A DNA stretch of 64,000 bases. It comes from Bacillota bacterium. Its GTDB lineage: Bacteria > Bacillota > Clostridia > Lachnospirales > Lachnospiraceae. The stretch covers positions 1 to 64,000 of the forward strand of contig JAEZOB010000053.1 of the NCBI GenBank assembly GCA_023414355.1, given 5' to 3'. Below the pieces are notes generated by a model that saw only the letters and a program-made list of their open reading frames with translations, was not told the origin of the DNA and made no database searches. Made by a program: the position numbers and the translations under genes. The first letter of the stretch is position 1. Each line of letters opens with the position of its first letter. This document shows positions 9,375-17,845 of this stretch, piece by piece.

Positions 9375-10307
9375 CTAGTTTTCGTATAAGGCAGCTATCT
9401 CATGTATTCTGCGCTTCATTTCTGTGCGGATATGTAACGGCTCTAAACACTGGCATTTATTCCCAAAACCAAAAAGAATAGTGTAGTAGTATTCGTTCTC
9501 TATGAAAGGAAAACCAACAATGTAATGCTCATCACCGTCTGGCGAAAAGTGTTCATAAGTGCAATAATCAAGTACCCTGTCCATGATCGATTTATGAATA
9601 CGAATTTTGATTTTTGTTTGCATAGTTTCTATCATATCAGTAAAATCCAGCTGTGGTTTTTGAAATTCTCGCAGCGTAAAAAACTCCTCTTGTATTTGCA
9701 GGTTAGACATGCGAAATAGCTTAAATAAGCGAAAATCATTCCTATTATAGCAATACCCTTGCAAATACCATTGGCTATTTTTCAGTACAAGCTGATATGG
9801 CTCGGCTGTTCGTACAGTTTTATTTCCATATCGATCTGAATATTCAAACGAAAGCAACCTGCTTTCCTGTAAAGCTGACTTGATCATTTCCAAATACGGT
9901 TGTATGTTCCTGTTGCCCATCCACGGACTTAAATCTATATATATTTGATTTGCTTTTATTTCAATATCCTTCGCTCTGTCAGCGGGGATAAAACTCTTTA
10001 CTTTCGCAAGGGCATTTACCAGTTCGTCACCTCGTATCATGTTGGAAAGACTGGAAAGTCCCATCAAGATAGCAGAAAGGTCAGAAGTCGAAAAAACCTT
10101 TCTATCAATCTTATATTTCTGCATAATTTCAAAGCCGCCACCCACTCCCGATACCGAGCATACAGGAATACCTGCCATGTTGATCGTGTCTATGTCACGG
10201 TAGATTGTCCGGGGTGAAACTTCAAACATGTCTGCTAATTCCTGTGCGCCTATACGCTCTTTATCAAGGAGTATCAAAATTATACTAACAAGCCTGTCAA
10301 CTTTCAT
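9375..10307 (-). CDS. YafY/DeoR-type regulator with WYL domain
   Basis: A 310-residue regulator. The N-terminal DeoR-like helix-turn-helix covers residues 1-55 (MKVDRLVSIILILLDKERIG, VSPRTIYRDIDTI). A WYL domain with SLLSFEYSDRYG and a C-terminal extension follow. Proteins of this build often repress or activate neighbouring genes in response to small ligands. The start at 10307 follows AAAGGTGG; an in-frame TTG lies 18 bases upstream. It is divergent from the isochorismatase-like gene. Confidence 0.88.
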   Translation of the reverse strand: MKVDRLVSIILILLDKERIGAQELADMFEVSPRTIYRDIDTINMAGIPVCSVSGVGGGFEIMQKYKIDRKVFSTSDLSAILMGLSSLSNMIRGDELVNALAKVKSFIPADRAKDIEIKANQIYIDLSPWMGNRNIQPYLEMIKSALQESRLLSFEYSDRYGNKTVRTAEPYQLVLKNSQWYLQGYCYNRNDFRLFKLFRMSNLQIQEEFFTLREFQKPQLDFTDMIETMQTKIKIRIHKSIMDRVLDYCTYEHFSPDGDEHYIVGFPFIENEYYYTILFGFGNKCQCLEPLHIRTEMKRRIHEIAALYEN

Positions 10308-10428
10308 CTGATAGCCACCTTTCAAAATATCTTATTCTCAATTATAGATTGTTGCCATACTGTTGTCAACGATTATAGAGTATAATGGAAAAGTAAACCA
10401 ATCAATTAATCATTCAGGAGGAAGTATT

Positions 10429-10929
10429 ATGCCTAAAAAGGCCTTAGTAATAATCGATATTCAAAATGATATAACAAAGAATTACAAGGATGTCATTGGA
10501 AACATTAATAAAGCTATTGATTGGGCAGTCGATAGTAATATTCATGTTATTTATATAAGACATGAAAATTTATCAGCCGGCACGAGAACTCTCAAACCCA
10601 ATACATATGGGGCTGAATTAGCTTCAGACTTGAAAATAGTTTCAAATAGTATTTTTACAAAATACAAAGGAAATGTATTAAGCAGTGAAGAATTTACAGA
10701 TTTTATTAGTAAGAATGAATTAAGTGATTTCTACATAGCAGGAGCAGATGCCGTTGCTTGTGTTAAATCAACCTGTTACAACTTATGCAAAGCAAATTAT
10801 AGCGTTAGTGTCCTATCAGATTGCATTACCAGTTATGATAAAAGGAAAATTGAAGAAATGCTACGTTACTATGAAAGTAAAGGCAGTAAAATCATTCGTT
10901 TATATGACTTGTTACCTATCACAGCTTAG
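10429..10929 (+). CDS. Isochorismatase-family cysteine hydrolase
   Basis: A 166-residue protein of the isochorismatase-like hydrolase fold. Visible landmarks are the Asp of VIIDIQNDI near residue 9, a central TKYKGN lysine and the cysteine of AVACVKSTCYN, the usual Asp-Lys-Cys set of nicotinamidase and related amidases. CAGGAGGAAG precedes the ATG. It is divergent from a WYL regulator and followed by a DJ-1-like gene. The substrate is unknown; amide hydrolysis is the family norm. Confidence 0.85.
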   Translation: MPKKALVIIDIQNDITKNYKDVIGNINKAIDWAVDSNIHVIYIRHENLSAGTRTLKPNTYGAELASDLKIVSNSIFTKYKGNVLSSEEFTDFISKNELSDFYIAGADAVACVKSTCYNLCKANYSVSVLSDCITSYDKRKIEEMLRYYESKGSKIIRLYDLLPITA

Positions 10930-11021
10930 GCGCATAGGGTGAAAAAATTCCAAATGGGAGTTTACATCCGTATTAGTATAGAGTCAGCGAAATAGTAATA
11001 CAGTGAAAAAGGAGGAAATTT

Positions 11022-11660
11022 ATGTTTACCATCTATGTTTATGTTCTTGATACTTTAGCTGATTGGGAGCTGGGGTACGTTATTTCGGAGTTGAATTCCG
11101 GTCGTTTTTTCAAAAAGGGTGAGCCACGGGTAATGCTCAAAACGGTAAGTTATTCTAAAGAACCAATCAATACAATGGGCGGGATGACAATCGTGCCTAA
11201 TTGCTTAATTGATGAAATTGTTATGAGTGAAACAAGCATGTTACTATTACCGGGCGCTGATACATGGAACGACCCAAAGCATGGCGCTATCATCGAAAAA
11301 GCAAGCGTATTTCTCTCTTTCGGTGCTACGGTATGTGCAATTTGTGGGGCTACTGCTGCACTTGCCAACTTTGGGTTATTAAATAATCGTCCACATACCA
11401 GTAATGGATCGGGATTTCTAGAAATGTTTTGTCCTGGTTATAAAGGACAAAGTTTTTATATTGACAAGCCCTCTGTAGCAGATCACAACCTTATTACTGC
11501 AGGTTCCACCGCAGGTTTGTTGTGGGCAAAACAAATCATTGAGCATTTAGGTGTTTTTCAATCCGATACACTAGAAGCCTGGTATGAATATTTTAAGACC
11601 GGTGAGTCCAAACATTTCTTTGCCCTCATGCAGACTTTGTCATCCTGCAATGAAAGCTGA
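11022..11660 (+). CDS. DJ-1/PfpI-family (class I glutamine amidotransferase-like) protein
   Basis: A 212-residue DJ-1/PfpI-fold protein. It starts MFTIYVYVLDTLADWELGYV and carries the nucleophile elbow VCAICGATAALA with the conserved Cys. AAGGAGG lies before the ATG. Members include glyoxalase-like, chaperone and repair proteins, so no precise role is claimed. It follows the isochorismatase-like gene by 92 bases in the same direction and ends at a strong terminator. Confidence 0.87.
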   Translation: MFTIYVYVLDTLADWELGYVISELNSGRFFKKGEPRVMLKTVSYSKEPINTMGGMTIVPNCLIDEIVMSETSMLLLPGADTWNDPKHGAIIEKASVFLSFGATVCAICGATAALANFGLLNNRPHTSNGSGFLEMFCPGYKGQSFYIDKPSVADHNLITAGSTAGLLWAKQIIEHLGVFQSDTLEAWYEYFKTGESKHFFALMQTLSSCNES

Positions 11661-11671
11661 TCCATCTATGT

Positions 11672-11714
11672 CATAAAGATAGCGCCCATCATGAATGATT
11701 GGCGCTATCTTATG
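11672..11714 (+). terminator. Intrinsic terminator after the DJ-1-like gene
   Basis: GATAGCGCC and GGCGCTATC form the core of a stem that extends to about 14 pairs with one bulged A and a 14-base loop. A T-rich tract follows on the plus strand. It also lies 75 bases beyond the converging creatininase-like gene. Confidence 0.8.
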
Positions 11715-11724
11715 ATTAACGTTA

Positions 11725-11794
11725 TTTTATTTTTATTGTTTTATTTTTATTGCTTTATTTGTATTGCTTTATTTGTATTGCTTTATTTTTAATG
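11725..11794. repeat. 14-bp AT-rich tandem repeat, five units
   Basis: Five adjacent 14-base units: TTTTATTTTTATTG twice, CTTTATTTGTATTG twice, CTTTATTTTTAATG once. They run from 11725 into 11794, so the last unit overlaps the final codons and stop of the leftward creatininase-like gene. This looks like slipped-strand expansion that started at the gene end. Confidence 0.9.
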
Positions 11795-12613
11795 CTTTAA
11801 TCTTGACAGAACGGCCTCCGTAATTTTATCAGCATAATCTTCAATGTACTGATTCATATTGACACTACTGTAATTTGACGGCGAACCTAAATAACCTTGC
11901 GGTGATAGTTGCTTCAATTGACCGCCGAACATCCATGCTTCATAGTTATCACCAAGAGCCACGTCAGGCAATAGCTTTGCTTTTTCCGTATCCACCAGGT
12001 TTGGGTAAAAAGCATGAATAATTGCTGTTTCGATATCTCCGGCGTGCACGTCAGTTACTTCAGCTGTACTAATTCGTAGATCAGACTCCTTAATTTCATA
12101 AAAATAAGGTCCCTCTTTGGGAAATCCCAAAAAATCGGTCATAAAGCGATCATAAGGAAAACAAGCGGTGATTTGGAGTTGCTCACACGCATCCTTAAAT
12201 GCTTTCACAGCTGTTACTTTGTGTTCAACATCGCCATGTCCGTTGACACAAAAGACTGTTTTAAACCCAAAGTCTTTCAGCGATGTCAGAATATCAAATA
12301 ATAAAGCCTTCGCTGTATCCGGCCTGATACTAAATGACCCAATAAACCCACTTCCCGCCTGACATATCCCCCAGTAAAATGGCGGGGCGATTATCGTTTG
12401 AAATCCTTTATGCTCCAGTTTCTGTTTGACAGATAGGCAGTAAATATGTGCTGCGTAAATGTCTGTAGCCAGACACAGATGCGGGCCATGTTCCTCGATA
12501 ACACCCATCGGTAGCAAAACAATCGCATTATTATCTGCTTGTTGTTTTATGTCTGGCCATTTCATATTTGCCATAGTGTTTGTAAAGATATTTTGAGAAT
12601 ATGTATCCTTCAT
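11789..12613 (-). CDS. Creatininase-family amidohydrolase
   Basis: A 274-residue protein of the creatininase / FAPy-deformylase family. The metal motif is MGVIEEHGPHLCLATD near residues 36-51. A further block, VFCVNGHGDVEHK, stands where the family normally has NGHGGN, so the second Gly-Asn is replaced by Asp-Val. Members hydrolyse cyclic or formyl amides such as creatinine or formylaminopyrimidines. TAGGAG precedes the ATG. It lies alone between a repeat tract and a small zinc-ribbon gene. Confidence 0.85.
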   Translation of the reverse strand: MKDTYSQNIFTNTMANMKWPDIKQQADNNAIVLLPMGVIEEHGPHLCLATDIYAAHIYCLSVKQKLEHKGFQTIIAPPFYWGICQAGSGFIGSFSIRPDTAKALLFDILTSLKDFGFKTVFCVNGHGDVEHKVTAVKAFKDACEQLQITACFPYDRFMTDFLGFPKEGPYFYEIKESDLRISTAEVTDVHAGDIETAIIHAFYPNLVDTEKAKLLPDVALGDNYEAWMFGGQLKQLSPQGYLGSPSNYSSVNMNQYIEDYADKITEAVLSRLKH

Positions 12614-12749
12614 ATTTGAAGCTCCTATTTAACAAAGTATTAATAATCAACAAACAAAGACCACTCATGCTATTATTATACAATGTTTTATTATATAAAG
12701 ATGCCAAACAACCTTCTCTATATTGTATAGATCAAACTTCGCTTTGCTG

Positions 12750-12902
12750 CTAGCTTGCACAACGTTTACAAACATTTTGCTGGTTTCTATCTTCCATTAT
12801 TCTTGTCCACAATAATTTTACTCCTGTACGTTTGCACGCAGGGCAAGTGCCACGCCAGTTTGGAGTATTTTTCACATTCTTCCCTCTTTTAGGTTTTGAC
12901 AT
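12750..12902 (-). CDS. Small zinc-ribbon-like protein (50 residues)
   Basis: A short gene translating as MSKPKRGKNVKNTPNWRGTC followed by a basic stretch and ending CKRCAS. It has two CxxC knuckles (TCPACKR and VCKRCAS) about 25 residues apart, the pattern of a four-cysteine zinc ribbon. It begins with a very basic segment, which suggests nucleic acid or ribosome contact. AGAGG lies seven bases before the ATG. I do not recognise a named family. Its position between the creatininase-like and AraC genes gives no functional hint. Confidence 0.7.
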   Translation of the reverse strand: MSKPKRGKNVKNTPNWRGTCPACKRTGVKLLWTRIMEDRNQQNVCKRCAS

Positions 12903-12998
12903 ATCATTACCTCTTATCTATATTTTGATAAAAGTAATTATATCCCTTTTATATCATTCTGCTGTTCATTTTCTGCCCAATTCTGCACAATTGAAATT

Positions 12999-13913
12999 CT
13001 AACCCATATCACACTGGTTCAGACTTTCATTATTCTCATTCTTTATTGGCAACCAGACTTCTGCACGCAATAACTTCTGATTTTCATCAATCCATGACTC
13101 TTTTTCGATCATAATATGATCTGCTATTTTGTAATCAGAGGAATATAACCAACTGGAGTATATATACGTCCATATCTTTGGTAAGCCTTCCATATGCTCT
13201 CCATGATAAGTAAACACTGCCCAGGTTGTCTTAGGTACATCAATCACAGTAAACGACTCATCTAATTCATGATCCGGTTTTTCCCATCCATACATGAAAT
13301 GGGTCTTGCTCTCTTTATCCTTAAAATATATTCCGTGCAACAAATGAAACGGGTTACTATCACCAACCGGAAAACCTGCTGCTATATTGACGGCTGCATG
13401 ACTTCCATTATTTATAACCCTTTCACCATAATCTCGAATAAAATCAAGCGCAAATTTATGTTCCATCGTTACAATGACGTCATCTTTACCAAACAATTGA
13501 TAGGGCTCTGTTTTCTCAATTTTAAAGCCGATAATGTCATTCCCCTGTATTGAGATGTTTAAATAGATTGGAGAATAAATCCTAATCTCCTTCCCTTTAT
13601 TACGAACCTCTGAGGGTGTCACTCCATGAAACAGCTGAAAAGCACGACTAAAGGAAGAATGTGATTCATAACGATATTTTAAAGCAATATCAATGATCTT
13701 CTCATTCGATTTCTGTATATCAAAACCTGCTAAAGTCATCCTTCTGCATCTGATATATTCTGCAATTGGTATTCCGGTTAAAAAAGAGAATAATCGTTGG
13801 AAATGAAACACAGAGATGCCCATACCCTTTGCGATTTCTTCATAATTGATGTCATCACATATATTTTTCTCTATCATCTTTATCGCGTTGTTAAATACCG
13901 TATTGATATCCAT
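12999..13913 (-). CDS. AraC-family regulator with GyrI-like effector-binding domain
   Basis: A 304-residue protein. The AraC DNA-binding domain is at the N-terminus (residues 5-105, with FHFQRLFSFLTG and KIIDIALKYRYESHSSFSRAF). A C-terminal GyrI/SoxS-effector-like domain of about 150 residues follows and usually binds hydrophobic or cationic drugs. I start it at MDINTVFNNA (13913), 16 bases after the tetR stop, with AGAGGG upstream. The frame runs back to 14003, but that would overlap tetR. It is the last gene of a three-gene operon. A similar protein is encoded at 31852-32712. Confidence 0.87.
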   Translation of the reverse strand: MDINTVFNNAIKMIEKNICDDINYEEIAKGMGISVFHFQRLFSFLTGIPIAEYIRCRRMTLAGFDIQKSNEKIIDIALKYRYESHSSFSRAFQLFHGVTPSEVRNKGKEIRIYSPIYLNISIQGNDIIGFKIEKTEPYQLFGKDDVIVTMEHKFALDFIRDYGERVINNGSHAAVNIAAGFPVGDSNPFHLLHGIYFKDKESKTHFMYGWEKPDHELDESFTVIDVPKTTWAVFTYHGEHMEGLPKIWTYIYSSWLYSSDYKIADHIMIEKESWIDENQKLLRAEVWLPIKNENNESLNQCDMG

Positions 13914-13929
13914 TTTGCCCTCTTTATTG

Positions 13930-14529
13930 TTATTTGGATACTCCCTTGACCAGAATTGTAACTTGGCTTTCAATGAGCATAGCTTGCATTTGCTCATCCT
14001 CAATCTTTTCCTGCACTAAAGTATTGATCAGTCCAAAAATAGCCGAAATTAAAACCATTGAGGCTATTTCTTCATTACGTATATCAAAGATGCCCACATC
14101 TTTTCCGGTACTTAAGACGTTTATCAAAAGTGCTCTGAGTCCGTTTGTCTCAGCATTGTTCTCCTTGAACAGGGATACATTCATCCCGCTCAACATTATG
14201 GCTTTGTACTGCTGTCGGTTTTCAAGCATTGCTGTCGCAAATTTCGTGAGACCCAGCTCAAGGGCTGCTTTTGGGTTCATCTTCTGAAGCTCCAAAGTCA
14301 GCATCGAATCGCATATTCTTTGGATGTTTTCGGTAATTATGAGTTTAATGATTTCATTTTTATCTTTGAAATAGTTGTAGATCACCCCTGGTGAGTACTC
14401 AATTCTGTCAGCGATTTCACGAATTGTCAGCTTTTCATAGCCTTTAGCAATAATAATATCACTGGCTGCATCAAATATTTTCTTCTTAATCTGTTCTCGC
14501 TCCGCAAGCCGTCTTTCTTTTATTCCCAT
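13930..14529 (-). CDS. TetR-family transcriptional regulator
   Basis: A 199-residue TetR regulator. The N-terminal helix-turn-helix (residues 10-58) includes IIIAKGYEKLTIREIADRI and PGVIYNYFKDKNEI. The rest is a divergent ligand-binding domain. It begins one base after the stop of the upstream membrane-protein gene and is co-transcribed with it. The TGAACA-rich palindrome over the operon promoter at 15463-15477 is its probable operator. Confidence 0.9.
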   Translation of the reverse strand: MGIKERRLAEREQIKKKIFDAASDIIIAKGYEKLTIREIADRIEYSPGVIYNYFKDKNEIIKLIITENIQRICDSMLTLELQKMNPKAALELGLTKFATAMLENRQQYKAIMLSGMNVSLFKENNAETNGLRALLINVLSTGKDVGIFDIRNEEIASMVLISAIFGLINTLVQEKIEDEQMQAMLIESQVTILVKGVSK

Positions 14530-14530
14530 G

Positions 14531-15400
14531 TCAACCTTCCTTTTTCATGAAGCTGAAATTGATCATAGTAATTATCAAAGCTATCAATGCAAAGGTTCCC
14601 ATGATAGCCATCGTTCCAATACCATTTTCAGTTTTGGTTATCTGAAGCATTAAGCCTTTTGAAAAAACCGCCGTCATCATAAATACCAGAAACGCCGGTA
14701 TGATCGTTCCTATGATATATGCCTCAACCTTTTTCCTGCAAAGTCTGATACCCATTACGAATGCCAATGGCAAAACAAAAGCGAGATCAATTGCCTGGGG
14801 GACCATTGTTGTACTCTGAGCAAGTTGGGTAGTGGGTATATTGTTAAATATCGCAGTTGGCATAATGGTTTTAAGCCAGGTAAGTGTCATAAAGGAAGAT
14901 GCAGTAATCAGAAACCCACCTACAAGCTTATTTGGATAATTATCCTTGAATAGCTCCTTAACCTTCGTAGCATCGGTTCCTTTGAGTGTTATGAAAAACG
15001 TGTAAAAACATAGACCTAGTATGGCTACATAGCATATGTAAAGTCTGTTGTACATCGCATAGAAGGTATAGATTCCATAAGTAAACAGAAGGTAGAGAAT
15101 GACTGCCATAAAAAATAGTCTTGCTTTAAGAATACCTTTTCTTGCGAATATAAAGGAAATTAGCAGGGACGGAAGTGCCAGAAACAGGTTGACCATATCA
15201 TGAGGAATAACCTGATATACCTGTGTTACGGTATGCATCCTGTAAATGCCTCCGCCATATATTTTTACAACGTCACCGTAAATAGTCGTAAAATCGAATT
15301 CGTGTTTAAGATTGATGGATGTTATTCCAATTATCGTTGCAATAACAACCAGTACTATAATAAAGCTGACAAAGATGCTGACTGATTTCTTTTTCTCCAT
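14531..15400 (-). CDS. Polytopic membrane protein of unknown function
   Basis: A 289-residue protein with about eight hydrophobic segments, starting MEKKKSVSIFVSFIIVLVVI. A loop of about 50 residues after the first segment contains YGDVVKIYGGGIYRMHTVTQ. I do not recognise the family. It is the first gene of an operon with tetR and an AraC-GyrI gene, and the promoter carries a probable TetR operator. It could therefore be the regulated effector, for example a transporter or a membrane stress protein. Confidence 0.75.
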   Translation of the reverse strand: MEKKKSVSIFVSFIIVLVVIATIIGITSINLKHEFDFTTIYGDVVKIYGGGIYRMHTVTQVYQVIPHDMVNLFLALPSLLISFIFARKGILKARLFFMAVILYLLFTYGIYTFYAMYNRLYICYVAILGLCFYTFFITLKGTDATKVKELFKDNYPNKLVGGFLITASSFMTLTWLKTIMPTAIFNNIPTTQLAQSTTMVPQAIDLAFVLPLAFVMGIRLCRKKVEAYIIGTIIPAFLVFMMTAVFSKGLMLQITKTENGIGTMAIMGTFALIALIITMINFSFMKKEG

Positions 15401-15462
15401 GTAAGAGCCCCTTTTCTTATTGTGCTTAATCCAGCGATATTTATATTCACAATCGCAATCGC

Positions 15463-15504
15463 CTGAACATTGTTCAGAATATCACCTTTGTTCATTATTG
15501 TCAA
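15463..15504 (-). promoter_or_regulatory. Sigma-A promoter with overlapping TetR-type operator
   Basis: On the minus strand TTGACA (15504-15499), a 17-base spacer and TATTCT (15481-15476) form a near-ideal promoter for the membrane-protein/tetR/araC operon. The perfect 15-base palindrome CTGAACATTGTTCAG (15463-15477) overlaps the -10 box and start region. Another TGAACA lies in the spacer. This arrangement fits autorepression by the TetR protein. The rest of the gap, 15505-15652, holds nothing I can name. Confidence 0.75.
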
Positions 15505-15652
15505 CATCTAATCACTAGATTTATCATGGAGGATTATAAATTATCATCTTCTCCAGGCTTAAATAAAGCATTTCCGCTCTATCATTAAGGTCGCGTAACA
15601 GAGTTTGCGTATTTGCCTTTCTTTATCTCCTTGACAGTAGTTTAGCTTTATC

Positions 15653-16183
15653 TCAAAATCGTTCAACAACTTCTTGAAGCCAGGCCTTTTCCTGCTCATA
15701 CAGATAAACATCATGCCGCATAAAAAACTTATTATATTCATATTGAGTGGCATCTTCTTTTGCTGACTCCAGATACTGCTTCATTCCAACGAGAGTATCA
15801 TCAATTCGTTTAATAGCCTGTTTTGCGAACTTTACAATTTCCTTGTCTGAGCGTCTGATATTAAACTTTAAAGCAATTTTGAATCCAAAAAAATACGGAA
15901 ACAGACCATAAAATGCCTCTTCCTGCATTTCATCAAAGCTTTTTTGCCCCTCAGCCGTAATCTTATAAATACTCTTTACCGGGAAAGCCCCCTCCTGTTC
16001 CTGCCTTATTTCCTGGATCAGATCATCTTTTTTAAGCTGCTTGATGGCGAAGTAAATTGACCCTGGTTTAAAATCAGTCCACTTATCAATCTGCATTTTT
16101 CCTAATTCATTTATAATATCATATCCGCTACCTTCACCTAACTTATCCAATGATCCTAGAACAACAAATTTCGATAGATTCAT
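15653..16183 (-). CDS. PadR-family transcriptional regulator
   Basis: A 176-residue PadR regulator. The N-terminal winged helix is clear (MNLSKFVVLGSLDKLGEGSG, WTDFKPGSIYFAIKQLKKDDLI, then a KSIYKITAEGQ wing), followed by the C-terminal helical dimerisation part. ATCTATTAG-type repeats lie between its start and the remnant to its right. A 17-codon fragment of a second copy survives at 17033-17085. Confidence 0.9.
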   Translation of the reverse strand: MNLSKFVVLGSLDKLGEGSGYDIINELGKMQIDKWTDFKPGSIYFAIKQLKKDDLIQEIRQEQEGAFPVKSIYKITAEGQKSFDEMQEEAFYGLFPYFFGFKIALKFNIRRSDKEIVKFAKQAIKRIDDTLVGMKQYLESAKEDATQYEYNKFFMRHDVYLYEQEKAWLQEVVERF

Positions 16184-16415
16184 TCCTTCACCTCCTATTA
16201 ACGTTATCTGTTAGAATGATAATCTATTAGAATATATTATGCAATATCAAATATCATATATTGACTATTCAAGTTATAATATATACTTAATTTCACAAAT
16301 ATTATTGGGAGAGATTTCTTTGAAAAGAAAAAAATACTGATTGGCTCATTTACAGGGATCATTAGTATAATCATTGTGTTATTTGTAAATATTGTATTGG
16401 TTCAAAAAATACACT
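16134..16415 (+). pseudogene. Decayed copy of the flavodoxin-like/HXXEE cassette
   Basis: From 16134 to about 16355 this matches 17033-17257: the start of padR, the intergenic repeats and the first codons of the flavodoxin-like gene (GGGAGAGATTTCTTTGAAAA is identical in both). At about 16356 it jumps, with a short TTA overlap, to sequence matching 18177-18241 inside the HXXEE gene (shared GTGTTATTTGTAAATATTG). The flavodoxin frame is broken just after the start, so no product is expected. About 0.9 kb is missing compared with the intact copy. The match ends exactly at the stop of the TudS-like gene. Confidence 0.8.
16205..16235. promoter_or_regulatory. Candidate PadR operator repeats
   Basis: Two direct copies, ATCTGTTAGAAT and ATCTATTAGAAT, lie 20-50 bases upstream of padR. 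In the homologous copy at 17108-17134 the same element is a true inverted repeat. This is a likely binding site for the PadR protein on its own promoter. Confidence 0.5.
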
Positions 16416-16952
16416 TTATAAAAGTGCCTGAACACGTTTGACGGCATCAGTTGTTGATTTAATTCCAATCACGGGTATCGAGAGGTTTTTCTCAACCAAG
16501 GCTTTCTGAATCGCAGACACAAAAACGCCCTGCCCGCTTATTTCAGCGTCGTAATCAGATGTTGTATCAACGCCACAACTGGGGGAGCGATTGATGCCAA
16601 CAATGCCGATTATCTCAAATCCATATTTAAGGTATTCTTCAATCTGCAACATGACTTGATCTACTAACGTCATAAGGCGTACAGATGCCGGAGCTTTTTG
16701 CATCTCTTTTCTAATGCGTGAATTTTCTACCACAACCGGGCTCTCAGCCCCGAAAATGTTGCCTCTGTCGAGCCCCAAACAACATAATTCCGGGCAAGGC
16801 ATTTGAATCATTCCAACTTGTGCATCCATTAGCGCATGGATAACAGCCGCATTTGTACTAGGATAATCAGCCGTACCATCTGAAATGGAATTTTGATTTA
16901 GTACACAATGCGCAACAAATATAACCCGTTTGCTTCTGATATCTGTAAACAT
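16416..16952 (-). CDS. TudS/DUF523-related putative desulfidase
   Basis: A 178-residue protein resembling the clostridial CD3072-type relatives of the thiouracil desulfidase TudS. Conserved cysteines are in FVAHCVLNQNS, MPCPELCCLGLDRG and NRSPSCGVDTT; in TudS three such cysteines hold a [4Fe-4S] cluster that removes sulfur from thio-bases. It is wedged between the two copies of the padR/flavodoxin-like/HXXEE cassette, facing the opposite way from the flavodoxin-like gene. The enzymatic role is inferred only from the family. Confidence 0.8.
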   Translation of the reverse strand: MFTDIRSKRVIFVAHCVLNQNSISDGTADYPSTNAAVIHALMDAQVGMIQMPCPELCCLGLDRGNIFGAESPVVVENSRIRKEMQKAPASVRLMTLVDQVMLQIEEYLKYGFEIIGIVGINRSPSCGVDTTSDYDAEISGQGVFVSAIQKALVEKNLSIPVIGIKSTTDAVKRVQALL

Positions 16953-17032
16953 ATCTCCTTTATCCTCACTTAACCCTGATTATTTTCGATTTACTGTCCA
17001 CACCAGTTTCTGTTTGCCAGAGCTGCAACAAT

Positions 17033-17085
17033 GCTTCACCTAACATGTCCAAGGATCCTAGAACAACAAATTTCGATAAATTCAT
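17033..17085 (-). pseudogene. padR 5'-end fragment (17 codons)
   Basis: Read leftward from 17085 this gives MNLSKFVVLGSLDMLGEA, almost identical to the start of the intact PadR protein at 15653-16183. Unrelated codons and a stop follow near the TudS-like start. It is the remnant of the padR gene that belonged to the second copy of the cassette. Confidence 0.85.
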
Positions 17086-17107
17086 TCCTTCTCCTTCTAT
17101 TAACGTC

Positions 17108-17134
17108 ATCTATTAGAATTATATACTAATAGAT
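17108..17134. promoter_or_regulatory. PadR-type inverted repeat upstream of the flavodoxin-like gene
   Basis: Perfect 9-base arms ATCTATTAG (17108-17116) and CTAATAGAT (17126-17134) are separated by nine bases. The same box occurs in variant form upstream of the intact padR. PadR probably controls the flavodoxin-like/HXXEE genes from here. Confidence 0.6.
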
Positions 17135-17223
17135 TTTTTTATGCAATATTAAATATTATATATTGACTATTCAAGTTTTAATATATATACTTAATACCAC
17201 AAACACTATTGGGAGAGATTTCT

Positions 17224-17739
17224 TTGAAAAGAAAAAAAGTCCTTATTGGCTCATTTATCACACTTTTAGCATTAGCTGTAGTCCTTTTGGGGGTAATATT
17301 AACATATAAGTTTGTAAAAACTCAGGGAGTTATTGACTCCTATATTATTAACTCCGATAAGAATTCAAAGAAAGTTTTAATTGCTACACAGAAAAGTAAT
17401 TTTAAAGATTCTGTAATGCAAAATGTAACTGCATACTATTCCGGGCAGCCTATATTTTTATCTGTTATCGATGTCACACAATTAAGAAAGGTCAAAGCGG
17501 ATCCATGGGATATTATTATCATCTTCTCTACTATTGAGTCTAATAAACTCAATCCTGCTGCAGAGAAATTTATAAAAGATGAAAGGGACCATACCAAAAT
17601 TTTTGTATTCAATACTGCGGATTCAGGCATGTGGAAAAATAGTACTGTTGGCATTGATTGTGTTACATCAGCATCGAAAAAAACAAATGTAGATAGATAT
17701 TCTTCCGACATCATCAATGCCATCGGTAAATTGAAATAG
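17224..17739 (+). CDS. Membrane-anchored flavodoxin-like protein
   Basis: A 171-residue protein beginning at a TTG codon (MKRKKVLIGSFITLLALAVV). GGGAGAG lies six bases upstream; another in-frame TTG at 17209 has no such site. One N-terminal membrane helix (residues 6-30) is followed by an outside domain with flavodoxin-like strands: KKVLIATQKSNF, then DPWDIIIIFSTIESNKLNPAAEKFIKD. The usual flavodoxin phosphate loop is not intact, so FMN binding is doubtful. It lies between padR-type control sites and an HXXEE gene. Confidence 0.65.
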   Translation: MKRKKVLIGSFITLLALAVVLLGVILTYKFVKTQGVIDSYIINSDKNSKKVLIATQKSNFKDSVMQNVTAYYSGQPIFLSVIDVTQLRKVKADPWDIIIIFSTIESNKLNPAAEKFIKDERDHTKIFVFNTADSGMWKNSTVGIDCVTSASKKTNVDRYSSDIINAIGKLK

Positions 17740-17845
17740 GGACATATCGAGTGGGAATGGAGCGGAATAAGCAAAAAGATTTATTTCTATGGGCTATAAT
17801 TTGATTCTAACAGCACGCAATAAAATAAATGGGAGGAAGAAATTG

